Assembly: GCA_017160915.1 (NCBI GenBank)
Contig: JACAWG010000066.1
Coordinates: 46,416 to 110,415, forward strand
Length of the DNA: 64,000 bases
Reading direction: 5' to 3'
Origin: Aggregatibacter actinomycetemcomitans
Lineage (GTDB): Bacteria > Pseudomonadota > Gammaproteobacteria > Enterobacterales > Pasteurellaceae
Positions 55,333-64,000 of this stretch are shown here, piece by piece. The position numbers and the translations under genes were made by a program. The notes below the pieces were generated by a model that worked only from the letters and a program-made list of their open reading frames with translations, did not search any database and was not told where the DNA came from. Positions within the stretch are counted from its first letter, which is position 1; every line of letters begins with the position of its first letter.

Positions 55333-57798
55333 TTATAAATCGTAAAAAGTCATGTCGCTGGTTTCATGCAAAGACAAGCCGAATGCGTCGTTGTAATAGC
55401 GTTCGTTCAAATAATAAATGCCGGAACCTTCGATGGTTTCATGAACGGCTTGGTCTTTTTGCAGTTTATCCCAAACATTTGGGAAAACGTTCACGCTGTA
55501 GCGTTGGGCTTTTTGCAAAGCACGGCGCATTTCGGCAGGATCCCATTCGCCGCACAGTTTGCCTATCAATGCTATGCCTTCGCCATAAGGCACGATGACG
55601 GCGCGGGTCGGCGCGTCAATGACCTGAAAAGTCCGCCCTGCGCTTTTGAATGATTGCATCAATAAGGGAAACGCTTTGGTTTTTTGGTCGTTTTTATTGT
55701 CGTAAGGGTTGTTTTGATTATCGCTGAGCCAATCTAACAGCGAACCTGTCGCACTGTTTTTGACGGGATAAATCATCTTGTCGCTGCGGTTGTAGAAATA
55801 ATATTGGAAATATCGCTGCATAGCGGCAGGCTGCAAAATATCCTGTCCCGTAAAATCGCGGAATACACGTTCAGCACTGTCTTTACCTTCGGCAATATCG
55901 GGCAGGACTTTTTGGAAATTGGGCTCTTGCAGATTCAATACATATACCTGTCCTTTACCGTCTTTCTCGCCGTGGCGGTTGCAACGTCCGGCTGCCTGGG
56001 CAATGCTGTCTAGCCCGCCCAGGGCGCGGATGACGCATTTCATGGAAATATCCACGCCCGCTTCAATTAACTGCGTGCTGATGCAAATCACGGGGTCGCC
56101 GTTTTTCAGACGCGCTTTAATTGTGTCGAAAATAGCTTTGCGGTGAGCGGCGCATTGGTGGGTGCTGAGGTGGAACAGGGCTTCAGGCGGCACGTTTTGC
56201 TGCTTACAATATTGGTAAAGCTGCTGCGCCCACTTTTTGGTATTGACGATAAACAGGCAGCTTGAGGTCGTCTGAAATTGTTCCAGCAAAAACGCGCCCG
56301 TGTCTTCCACCGCCCAGCCGCCCGCTTTTTCTTTAAATTGGATTTCCACGCGGGACAAGGCGTTGAACAAGTTATCCAAATCCTGATGGTCGCCCATGAT
56401 TTCAGCATTTTCAGGCAATTTGATTAAACCGCGCCGAAGGATTTTTTCGCGTTCGTTTTGGGGGAAATGATTTAAACCTGCCTCGCCCAATAATGGTTGG
56501 GTTGCGGTGCAGAGAATCGCCGTGCTTTTGCCGAATTGGGTCAGCCAGTTCAACACGTTGCAGAATAAATGCACGCATTTCACGGGCAGGGTTTGGATTT
56601 CGTCAAAAATCAGGACACTGTTGGTCATCGGATGAATATGGCGCGCGCCGCGTGTGCCGCCGCCGAACCACGCATCCAAAAACTGTACCATGGTGGTGAA
56701 GACGATGGGTTTGTCCCAGTTTTCGGATAAGAGTTTGTCCTGCCAGCTTTGTTGTTCGGGTTCGAGGTTGGAATGGTGTTCCAGTACCCAATCTTCGCCG
56801 AGGATTTCGCGCACGGCTGCTGCGTTTTGGTCGATGATGGAGGTATAGGGAATGATGTAGATAATGCGGTCAAGGTTATGCTTTTTGGCATGGTGCAGCG
56901 CATAGCGCAGGCTTGCCAGCGTTTTGCCGCCGCCGGTCGGCACGGTCAGCGTATAAACGCCTTGAAAATCGACCGCTCTTTTTAAGCAGTCGTCTGAAAT
57001 GTTGCGGCGGATTTGGTCAATGGGATAGCGGATGGCAAATTGCGCCAAATGGTTTTCCAGTTTTTCAATCGCGTTTTGCCAATCGGGTTTTTCCGCCAAA
57101 CGGCGCACGTCTTTTTGCTGGGCTTTTTCAAAATCGCTGCTGTTGATACGGTCTGCATCAATCAGGCAACTGAATAAAAAACGGGTCAGGCAGCCCAAAT
57201 AAAATTCTTGGGTTTTTGGGGGAATGGTTTTGTCAGATAGGATAGGCTTGACGGCATTTAACAATTCGCGCACCAATTCCTCGCCCGCCAAGGTTTGCGC
57301 GCGCTGCAAGACTTCTTCATCGGCATTGCGGCTGCATTCCGCCAAATGGGTTAATTCGTCTTCCTTTTCAAACCGTTTTTTCCAAACCGCATTGCCCGAT
57401 TCGTCCAAGCAATCTATCAGCCCCTCGCCGTGGTGCGACGCGATACACAAACCGAGCATCTGTCCGAACAGTTCGCCGATTCCCTGCGCTGCCCCGTATT
57501 TTCTCAACGCGCGATAAACCCACTGCGCTCCGGCGGTGGAATGATCGATTTTCTTGCCGCCCGGCAAGACATAATCGTCCGCATCGGGATCAATGCCCGT
57601 CGCCGCTTTGATATAGGCTTGGAAAGATTGGGAATATTTGCCGAAGTCGTGGAGGAGGCCGAGGAGTTCGCCTGCCAAACTTAAATTTAGTTTTGAGGCA
57701 AGTTGTCCGGAAATGGAAGAGGTTTCGAATAAATGATCAATAAGTAACTGCCGTAATCCGTCGGACTGGCGCACATGCGCAATCGCATTTTTACTCAT
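55333..57798 (-). CDS. cas3: Cas3 nuclease-helicase (type I-C)
   Basis: 821 residues. N-terminal HD nuclease (GLLHDFGKYSQSF, HSTAGAQWV, ASHHGEGLID), then SF2 helicase: Walker A VPTGGGKTLASL, FDEIQTLP, LCTATQ, STQLIEAGVDISM and AGRCNRHGE. Degrades target DNA after recruitment by Cascade. Motifs are intact. Start at ATG 57798 because AAAGGAAA lies 7 nt upstream; a longer reading would cross the divergent glnE promoter. Exact AGGTCGTCTGAA at 56265-56276. Confidence 0.96.
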   Translation of the reverse strand: MSKNAIAHVRQSDGLRQLLIDHLFETSSISGQLASKLNLSLAGELLGLLHDFGKYSQSFQAYIKAATGIDPDADDYVLPGGKKIDHSTAGAQWVYRALRKYGAAQGIGELFGQMLGLCIASHHGEGLIDCLDESGNAVWKKRFEKEDELTHLAECSRNADEEVLQRAQTLAGEELVRELLNAVKPILSDKTIPPKTQEFYLGCLTRFLFSCLIDADRINSSDFEKAQQKDVRRLAEKPDWQNAIEKLENHLAQFAIRYPIDQIRRNISDDCLKRAVDFQGVYTLTVPTGGGKTLASLRYALHHAKKHNLDRIIYIIPYTSIIDQNAAAVREILGEDWVLEHHSNLEPEQQSWQDKLLSENWDKPIVFTTMVQFLDAWFGGGTRGARHIHPMTNSVLIFDEIQTLPVKCVHLFCNVLNWLTQFGKSTAILCTATQPLLGEAGLNHFPQNEREKILRRGLIKLPENAEIMGDHQDLDNLFNALSRVEIQFKEKAGGWAVEDTGAFLLEQFQTTSSCLFIVNTKKWAQQLYQYCKQQNVPPEALFHLSTHQCAAHRKAIFDTIKARLKNGDPVICISTQLIEAGVDISMKCVIRALGGLDSIAQAAGRCNRHGEKDGKGQVYVLNLQEPNFQKVLPDIAEGKDSAERVFRDFTGQDILQPAAMQRYFQYYFYNRSDKMIYPVKNSATGSLLDWLSDNQNNPYDNKNDQKTKAFPLLMQSFKSAGRTFQVIDAPTRAVIVPYGEGIALIGKLCGEWDPAEMRRALQKAQRYSVNVFPNVWDKLQKDQAVHETIEGSGIYYLNERYYNDAFGLSLHETSDMTFYDL

Positions 57799-57867
57799 CG
57801 CGGTTTCCTTTAGGTCAAAAACAATCGGATAAACTTTTTTAGCAATATCTTTTTTAGTTATAGGAGG

Positions 57868-57897
57868 AGCATAGCAAAAAACATTCAGCGCCGACAA
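57868..57897 (-). promoter_or_regulatory. Predicted cas operon promoter
   Basis: On the minus strand TTGTCG, 18 bp, then TGC-TATGCT (extended -10, 57868-57873). Gives a leader of about 60 nt before cas3. Confidence 0.45.
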
Positions 57898-57999
57898 ACA
57901 CATAAATTCAAATTTGCGACGCCCCTCACACTTTCCCCCACTCTGAAAATTCCCCATTTCGTGCTAAAGTTGACGCACGATTTTTCATAAGGATTCACC

Positions 58000-60933
58000 A
58001 TGTCTTTTGTTGCGTCATTCACCGATAAACTTAACTCACTTGCCGAAGTGTTAATTCAGTCTTTTCCCGAGCAGTTTGATTCTGCGTTGTTTGCACAAAT
58101 ACAGCGGCAGAAAGATGATCCTACAAGCCATATCGGGCAGATTGCCGTGGCGGTGGCGATGTCAGATTTTGTAGTGGAGGTGTGGCAAAAACAACCGCAC
58201 TTTTTGGCGAAATGCTGGCAAAATCCACCGCACTTTGGCGGCTGCGATCATTATGCCGAACGGCTGAATGCAGTGTTGCAAAAGGTGCAAACGGAAGAAG
58301 AATTTTATCGGGCGTTACGTCAATTTCGCGCCCGCGAAATGGTGAAACTAAGTTTTTGCCAAAGCCTGAATCTTGCCACGGTGGAACAGATTTTTATTCG
58401 CTTGTCGCAACTGGCGGAAAGCCTGATTATCGGGGCGCGCGATTGGCTTTATGTGCGTGCCTGTGAAGAGATGGGCACGCCGATGGATGGGCAGGGCAAC
58501 GTACAACAGCTATACATTCTCGGCATGGGTAAACTGGGTGGCTTTGAGCTGAATTTTTCCTCTGACATCGATTTAATTTTTACTTACCCGAGCCAAGGGG
58601 AAACGGTGGGCGCGCGCCGCAGCGTGGATAATGCGAAATTCTTTACCCGCTTGGGGCAACGTCTGATTAACGCGTTGGATCAATACACCGCCGACGGCTT
58701 TGTGTATCGCACCGATATGCGTCTGCGTCCTTTCGGCGATAGCGGCGCGTTGGCGCTCAGTTTTAATGCCATGGAACAATATTATCAGGATCAGGGGCGT
58801 GACTGGGAACGTTACGCCATGATCAAAGGGCGAATTTTAGGCGCGCAAGCAACGGATCCGAATGTCGCCGTATTGCAAAATCTACTGCGCCCGTTTGTGT
58901 ATCGTCGCTATATTGATTTCAGCGTGATTCAGGCATTACGCGACATGAAACAAAAGATCGAACGGGAAGTGCGTCGTCGCAATCTCACCGATAACATTAA
59001 GCTGGGAGCCGGCGGGATTCGCGAAGTGGAATTTATCGTGCAGGTTTTTCAGCTTATTCGCGGTGGGCGCGAAGTCGCGCTGCAACAGCACGAATTGCTG
59101 AATTTATTGCCGGAACTCACCAAGCTTCACTTAATTTCCGGCAAACAGGAAATGCAGTTGCGCCACGCCTATTTATTTTTGCGTCGTGCGGAAAACGTGT
59201 TGCAAGCCATCAAAGATCAGCAAACGCAACAACTGCCCGATAACGAATTGGATCGCCAACGTTTAATTTTCGCCTGCGCGGCATTCACTCAATGGAATGC
59301 GCGGCGGGAAAGCGTCGGAATCAGCTATCCGATTCACGATTGGGCGGGTTTTCTTACCGTGTTGCACGATCATCAACGTAAAGTGCGGTCGGTTTTCCAA
59401 TCGTTAATTGGTGATGAGCAGGAGGAAAATCCTTCAGAAAACGACTGGGAAGATTTTCTCGAAACGGACTTTGACGAACAGGAATTGCTCGGCATTTTGC
59501 AGCAAAACGGCGTGCCTGAGGCAGAACAGGATGCGGTGCTGGATCGTCTGGTGCAATTTCGTAACGAACTGCCCCGTTATGCTATCGGCGTGCGCGGGCG
59601 GGCGGTGCTCAATCGATTGATGCCTAATGTGTTGCAACAGGTTTTGCATACGCCCCACTGTCATATTTTGCTGCCGCGCATTCTGACCATCATCGAAAAA
59701 ATCCTGACCCGCACCACCTATTTGGAATTGCTGGCGGAAAACCCGCAGGCGCTGACGCAACTCATTGAGCTTTGCGCCCAATCGAAATTTATTGCGGAAC
59801 AAGTGGCGCGCCATCCGATTTTGCTGGACGAATTGCTCGATCAAAAATCCCTGCGAAATCCACCGCACTTTACCGAGTACGCCTCCGAATTGCAGCAATA
59901 TTTATTACGTCTGCCGCAAGACGACGAAGAACAATTTATCGACGGCTTGCGCCAATTTAAGCACGCCGCCCTGCTTCGCATTGCCGCCGCCGATATTCTC
60001 GGTGTGTTACCGGTGATGAAAGTCAGCGATCACCTCACCTATTTGGCGGAAGCGATTATCGGCGCGGTAGTCAATCTGGCATGGCAACAAATTGCCGTTC
60101 GCTTCGGTGTGCCCGAACATTTGGCGGAAGGGCAGAAAAATTTCCTAGTGGTAGGTTACGGCAAATTGGGCGGCATTGAATTGGGTTATAAATCCGATTT
60201 GGATTTGGTGTTTTTATACGATCCCGCCACCAACAGCCAAACCGTCGGCGGTAAAAAAATCATCGACAGCAACCAGTTTTATTTGCGCTTGGCACAAAAA
60301 ATCGTCAGCATTTTCAGCATGAACACCAGCGCGGGGATTTTATATGACGTCGATATGCGCCTGCGTCCGTCGGGCGATGCGGGTTTGCTGGGTTGTTCCT
60401 TCGCCGCCTTTGAAAACTATCAATTAAACGAAGCCTGGACCTGGGAAAAACAAGCCTTGGTGCGTAGCCGTGCGGTTTTCGGTGAGCCGAAACTACGGGA
60501 AGAGTTTGACGCCATTCGCCGCAACGTGCTTGCCGCACCACGAGATCCGGCAAAACTGAAACAGGACGTATGTGAAATGCGCGAGAAAATGTATCAACAT
60601 TTAGCGCAGCAATCGGAAAATCAATTCAACATCAAAACCGACCCGGGTGGCATCACGGACATTGAATTCATCGCGCAATATCTGGTGTTGGCGCATTCGC
60701 CACAACAACCGGCGCTTACCCGCTGGTCTGACAATGTGCGTATTTTCGACATCATGGTGGAATACGGCGTGATTTCCGAAGCCGACGGCGAACGCCTGAA
60801 ACAATGCTATGTGGATCTGCGCAACCGCATTCACCACCTGAATCTACTCGGATTGCCGTCCGTAGTGGACGCCTCGGAATTTCACGCCGAACGGACGTTT
60901 GTGCGGGAAATTTGGGCGCGCTTGTTTCATTAG
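58000..60933 (+). CDS. glnE: Glutamine synthetase adenylyltransferase/adenylyl-removing enzyme
   Basis: 977 residues with two nucleotidyltransferase domains: N-terminal removase [22 protein letters not shown] (near 170-195) and C-terminal transferase [23 protein letters not shown] (near 715-740), each followed by [12 protein letters not shown] or [12 protein letters not shown]. Controls glutamine synthetase by adenylylation in response to PII. AAGGATTCACC precedes the ATG. Marks the right edge of the CRISPR island. Confidence 0.96.
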   Translation: MSFVASFTDKLNSLAEVLIQSFPEQFDSALFAQIQRQKDDPTSHIGQIAVAVAMSDFVVEVWQKQPHFLAKCWQNPPHFGGCDHYAERLNAVLQKVQTEEEFYRALRQFRAREMVKLSFCQSLNLATVEQIFIRLSQLAESLIIGARDWLYVRACEEMGTPMDGQGNVQQLYILGMGKLGGFELNFSSDIDLIFTYPSQGETVGARRSVDNAKFFTRLGQRLINALDQYTADGFVYRTDMRLRPFGDSGALALSFNAMEQYYQDQGRDWERYAMIKGRILGAQATDPNVAVLQNLLRPFVYRRYIDFSVIQALRDMKQKIEREVRRRNLTDNIKLGAGGIREVEFIVQVFQLIRGGREVALQQHELLNLLPELTKLHLISGKQEMQLRHAYLFLRRAENVLQAIKDQQTQQLPDNELDRQRLIFACAAFTQWNARRESVGISYPIHDWAGFLTVLHDHQRKVRSVFQSLIGDEQEENPSENDWEDFLETDFDEQELLGILQQNGVPEAEQDAVLDRLVQFRNELPRYAIGVRGRAVLNRLMPNVLQQVLHTPHCHILLPRILTIIEKILTRTTYLELLAENPQALTQLIELCAQSKFIAEQVARHPILLDELLDQKSLRNPPHFTEYASELQQYLLRLPQDDEEQFIDGLRQFKHAALLRIAAADILGVLPVMKVSDHLTYLAEAIIGAVVNLAWQQIAVRFGVPEHLAEGQKNFLVVGYGKLGGIELGYKSDLDLVFLYDPATNSQTVGGKKIIDSNQFYLRLAQKIVSIFSMNTSAGILYDVDMRLRPSGDAGLLGCSFAAFENYQLNEAWTWEKQALVRSRAVFGEPKLREEFDAIRRNVLAAPRDPAKLKQDVCEMREKMYQHLAQQSENQFNIKTDPGGITDIEFIAQYLVLAHSPQQPALTRWSDNVRIFDIMVEYGVISEADGERLKQCYVDLRNRIHHLNLLGLPSVVDASEFHAERTFVREIWARLFH

Positions 60934-60977
60934 ATCAAAGTGCGGTCGTTTTTAGCGGCGTTTGTATATTGACTAAA

Positions 60978-61003
60978 AAAGGGAATCAGCGATTCCCTTT
61001 ATG
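60978..61003. terminator. Bidirectional terminator glnE/TonB receptor
   Basis: AAAGGGAATC-agc-GATTCCCTTT, preceded by A-run and followed by T, between convergent genes. Confidence 0.85.
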
Positions 61004-61016
61004 TTAGTGTGAAGGA

Positions 61017-63187
61017 TTAAAATTCATAACGCAGATTCAGGCTTAAATAACGGGGTTCGCCGTAATTATATCCCCAGCCGCCAAGGGCACTACGATATTT
61101 TTTATTGAACACATTATCAACGTTCACCTGCGCAGAGAATTCATTCGTAAATTGATAACGCGCCATTAAATTCGCAATCGCATAGCTTTTTTGCTCCACA
61201 TCGCCCAATCGGCTTGTCGCATAAGTACGATTTTGCCAGTTGACACCTGCACCGACAGTTAAACCATCCACCAACTTGTGTAAATCATAAGTGGCAAATA
61301 ATTTGAATTGCTTGGTCGGATAAGTGGTATTAATCGGTTCACCTTGATTGTCTTTGCCCTTCCATTGCGAATAACCTGCCGTTAATTTTAGTTCAGGGGT
61401 TAGATTTCCTGCGATTTCCGCCTCAAACCCTTTTACGACACTTCCGTCCACCGAACGATAAATGGCAAGACCGGTATTGGGATTGATTAAACCGGTATTT
61501 TCCGCCAGATTTTTCTGTTCGGTACGAAAAACGCTTAATTGGGTTTCTAATGCGTTATCAAAGAACGCGCCTTTCCAGCCTAATTCATAACTTCGACCGG
61601 TAACCGGATCCAAATTCTTGCCATTGGCGTCCATTGTTTCTTGCGGTTTAAAAATATCCGTGTAACTGACATAAACAGACTGGTTCGGTGTCACCCGATA
61701 AACCAAACCGGCATACGGCGTCCACTCGCTGCTAACCTTGTAATTGGAAGACGGCGTTACTTCGCTGGCGCTTCGGTATTGCGATAAACGGCTACCTAAA
61801 ATGAAAGACAGATCTTCGGTTAAATGCAATCTGGTTGCACCATAAAGCGCTTTTTCAATGGTTTTTAAATGATACATCAGAGACATTGATCCCCAATCGC
61901 TTGGTTCCGGATAACCGTTATCCCAAGTAAAGAAGCTGCTTATTTGAGGACTCACGATCGTGCGCCAGTTACCGCCGTAAGAACGACGGTTGTGATGGTT
62001 ATAGGAAGTACCGAAAACCAAATCGTGTTTCAGCCCCCATGCCTCAAATTTGCCGTCTAATTGTAACTGCAAGGCGGATTGTCTGGCTTCCGTATGGAAA
62101 TAATTTGGTGATGGCGCCCCCCCAAACCGTCAGATGCCCTTACGGTTTGCCCGGAAAGATAGAAAAGTTTGGAATTGCCCTCCGCAATACGTTGATTGCC
62201 GAGCAAGCTAATTTTCCAGTCATCGTTAAACTTATGTTCCACATTCACAAAATAGTTATAGGTGTCGCTATCCCAAAACGTCCAACTCGGGCTGGTGCTT
62301 TTTCCTACGTTCCAATTGCTCGGAATCACATCTGCGGCAGTTGGCGTTGCCGCGCCGGTCACATTAATAAACGCCGGAAGATTTCCCCACATCACGCCAT
62401 CGCGATCCACCGCTTGATAGCTCACGCCTGCACTGAATTTCGTGTTTGGCGTTAAATCCGCGTCAATGACACCATAAAGGGTTTTGCGCTTATCCGTTTC
62501 CCGATCAATAAACGTATCACCACCCTGATAGCTGGCAACAACCCGCGCCCGAACCGAACCGTCCGCCGTGAGCGGTTGGGTGTGGTCAATCATGCCGTTA
62601 AAATGCTGATGGCTCGCAATACCGCCTTCTAAGATCGTATGGCGTGAAGTGCTATTGGCGTGTTTACGCACCAAATTCACACTTGCCGATGGATTCCCCG
62701 AACCTGTCATTAAACCGGTTGAACCACGAACGACTTCAATACGGTCATAAATGACATTATCCAACGTCGTTTCGCCCGAACCGTAAGCTGCCGGGTAATT
62801 CACCGCAAGCCCGTCAACCTGATAACGATCAATTTGGAATCCGCGGGCAAAATAGGTATCACGCCCGCGGTCAATTTGCACGCGGGAAACACCGGTAACC
62901 GATTCCAGCGCTTTCGATACCGTCGTTAAATTCTGATCACGCATTTGTTGATTGGTTAATACGCTAACACTTTGCGGCGTATCTTTTTTTGCCAATGGAA
63001 TGCCACTGGAGATTGCCGTAGAGGCTGCGGTATAGCTGCCGGTGCCTTCTGTCGTTCTCGGATCAGAAATCTTTGTTTGTATTTCAATCGGATCCAATAC
63101 TTCAGGCGTCTCCGCCAAAGCACATATTGAGGTCCCCGCAACAGATCCGTAAAGTGCGAGTTTGATTGCTTTCGTCAAAACTTTCAT
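61017..63187 (-). pseudogene. TonB-dependent siderophore receptor, frameshifted at a G7 tract
   Basis: The gene starts MKVLTKAIKLALYGSVAGTS with a signal peptide, has a plug domain (DTPQSVSVLTNQQMRDQNLTTVSKALESVTG, RGRDTYFARGFQIDRYQVDG, IEVVRGSTGLMTGSGNPSASVNLVRK) and a barrel ending NLRYEF with the aromatic C-terminus. The reading frame breaks at about residue 355 in a run of seven C on the plus strand (62117-62123). Adding one G restores GLGGAPSPNYFHTEARQSAL and a 723-residue receptor of the FhuE/FpvA type. As given, the product is truncated in the barrel. Could be an OFF phase variant, a decayed gene or a base-calling error. 15 bp downstream of a siderophore permease gene. Confidence 0.9.
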
Positions 63188-63202
63188 AGCGTTTCCTTAA
63201 CT

Positions 63203-64000
63203 TTAAATTGAACGTCGTTGCCAAACCAACAACAAGAAATATCCTCCGCCAAGAAATGCCGCGAAAGTACCTGCGGAGATCTCGTATGGAAAGATGAGGT
63301 AGCGTCCGAGCCAATCGGAAATTAACAATAAGCCGGATCCCAAAATAATTGCCAACGGTAACTGTTTTTCCGGTGTGACCGCTCCGAGAGAACGCGCCAA
63401 ATGAGGTGTCATTAATCCAATAAAGCTCATCGGTCCCACAGCCAGCGTTGCCGCCGCACTCATGAATGCCACCAGAAAAAGCAATACGGTATGGGCTTGA
63501 GTGACATTTACCCCTAAATTGTGAGCAATGGTTTTTCCTAACCCTAATATTTTTAACGGACGCATAAAAAAGAAGGTGGCGCCAATCGTCAGGAGAGAAA
63601 GTGCGGTCAAAATCCACAACGTTTTTTCATTCGCCCGATAGGTTGTTCCCGATAACCAACTTAAAATGGCGGTGAGTGTCGGATTGCCGCTAAGCTGAAT
63701 AATACTCATGATCGCTTGGGTGAGCCCGCCGATGGCGATGCCTGTTAACAATAACCATGCCGGTTGTAATTTACGGGATAACCAAAGCACCAGCCCTAAG
63801 ACGCTTAAACTGCCGATTGTACCGGCACCCATCAAGCCGATTGAGCCAATGCCGGGAAACAGCACAAAGGCACTGATAATCGCCAATGCTGCTCCCGAAC
63901 TGATACCTAACACTTCGGGACTGGCAATCGGATTTTGTGTAATCCGTTGTAAAATTGTGCCGCCCGCCGCCAACATTGCCCCGGTAGCCATTGCGGTAAT
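63203..64000 (-). CDS. FecCD/FhuB-type siderophore ABC permease, C-terminal part
   Basis: At least 265 residues; the reading frame stays open at the window edge. Motifs GGTILQRITQNPIASPEVLGISSGA, LLLTGIAIGG, ARSLGAVTPEKQLPLAIILGSGLL and SWLSGTTYRAN are typical of FecCD permeases; about eight helices. It could be a complete-length FecD-like protein or the second half of a double-length FhuB. Imports ferric siderophore with an ATPase and binding protein that should lie beyond 64 kb, feeding from the downstream receptor gene. Confidence 0.9.
   Translation of the reverse strand: MTAMATGAMLAAGGTILQRITQNPIASPEVLGISSGAALAIISAFVLFPGIGSIGLMGAGTIGSLSVLGLVLWLSRKLQPAWLLLTGIAIGGLTQAIMSIIQLSGNPTLTAILSWLSGTTYRANEKTLWILTALSLLTIGATFFFMRPLKILGLGKTIAHNLGVNVTQAHTVLLFLVAFMSAAATLAVGPMSFIGLMTPHLARSLGAVTPEKQLPLAIILGSGLLLISDWLGRYLIFPYEISAGTFAAFLGGGYFLLLVWQRRSI

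Overview
The window is chromosomal DNA from a member of the Pasteurellaceae, most likely an oral Aggregatibacter or close relative. The 9-bp Haemophilus-type uptake signal AAGTGCGGT and its complement ACCGCACTT recur throughout, inside genes and as inverted pairs forming terminators. Gene content and order (seqA-menE-mscK-aroC-mepA-TSUP-lpxM beside ybfF-ybfE-fldA-fur; lapA-lapB-pyrF-yciH; cmk-rpsA-ihfB) are those of this family. Species cannot be fixed without a search.

Layout. 1-2.0 kb: 3' half of tRNA-Asn, then a NicO-type metal exporter/importer with its DUF1007 periplasmic partner. 2.2-8 kb: ettA, a trimeric YadA-like autotransporter, and a divergent pair, the Fe-S repair protein YtfE and a di-haem cytochrome c peroxidase, with an FNR-like box between them. 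8-14.3 kb: parE and parC separated by a copper nitrite reductase and an ArgO exporter. 14.3-30 kb: an MBL-fold protein, Sel1 and YwiC-like proteins, a RidA protein, an EEP-family protein, dnaX (with a clear -1 frameshift site), apt, lpxM, a TSUP permease, mepA, aroC, mscK, menE and seqA. 30-47.4 kb: ybfF, ybfE-fldA-fur, ubiG, gyrA, sirB2, yciH-pyrF-lapB-lapA, ihfB, rpsA, cmk, a VirK/YbjX protein, azlCD, metR and metE (with tandem MetJ boxes).

The accessory part is 47.6-57.9 kb, between metE and glnE. It holds a tRNA-like relic, a three-repeat CRISPR array, and a complete type I-C cas operon, all on the minus strand: cas3-cas5c-cas8c(with internal cas11c)-cas7c-cas4-[foreign gene]-cas1-cas2-leader-array. 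Two things stand out. First, the operon is sprinkled with Neisseriaceae DNA uptake sequences (AGGTCGTCTGAA and dialect variants) and Neisseria-style palindromic repeats, and also carries Haemophilus uptake signals, so it appears to have come from Neisseriaceae by transformation. Second, an AT-rich gene of 393 codons with a PD-(D/E)XK nuclease motif sits between cas4 and cas1, splitting the adaptation genes; I do not recognise its family and it is the best candidate here for an undescribed defence function.

58-64 kb: glnE, then a TonB-dependent siderophore receptor broken by a one-base change in a G7 tract (phase variation, decay or sequencing error) and the end of a FecCD/FhuB-type siderophore permease that runs off the window. 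Functionally the window combines core replication, topology and envelope genes with an anaerobic/nitrosative-stress set (nirK, ytfE, ccp), iron handling (fur, fldA, receptor and permease) and an imported CRISPR island.
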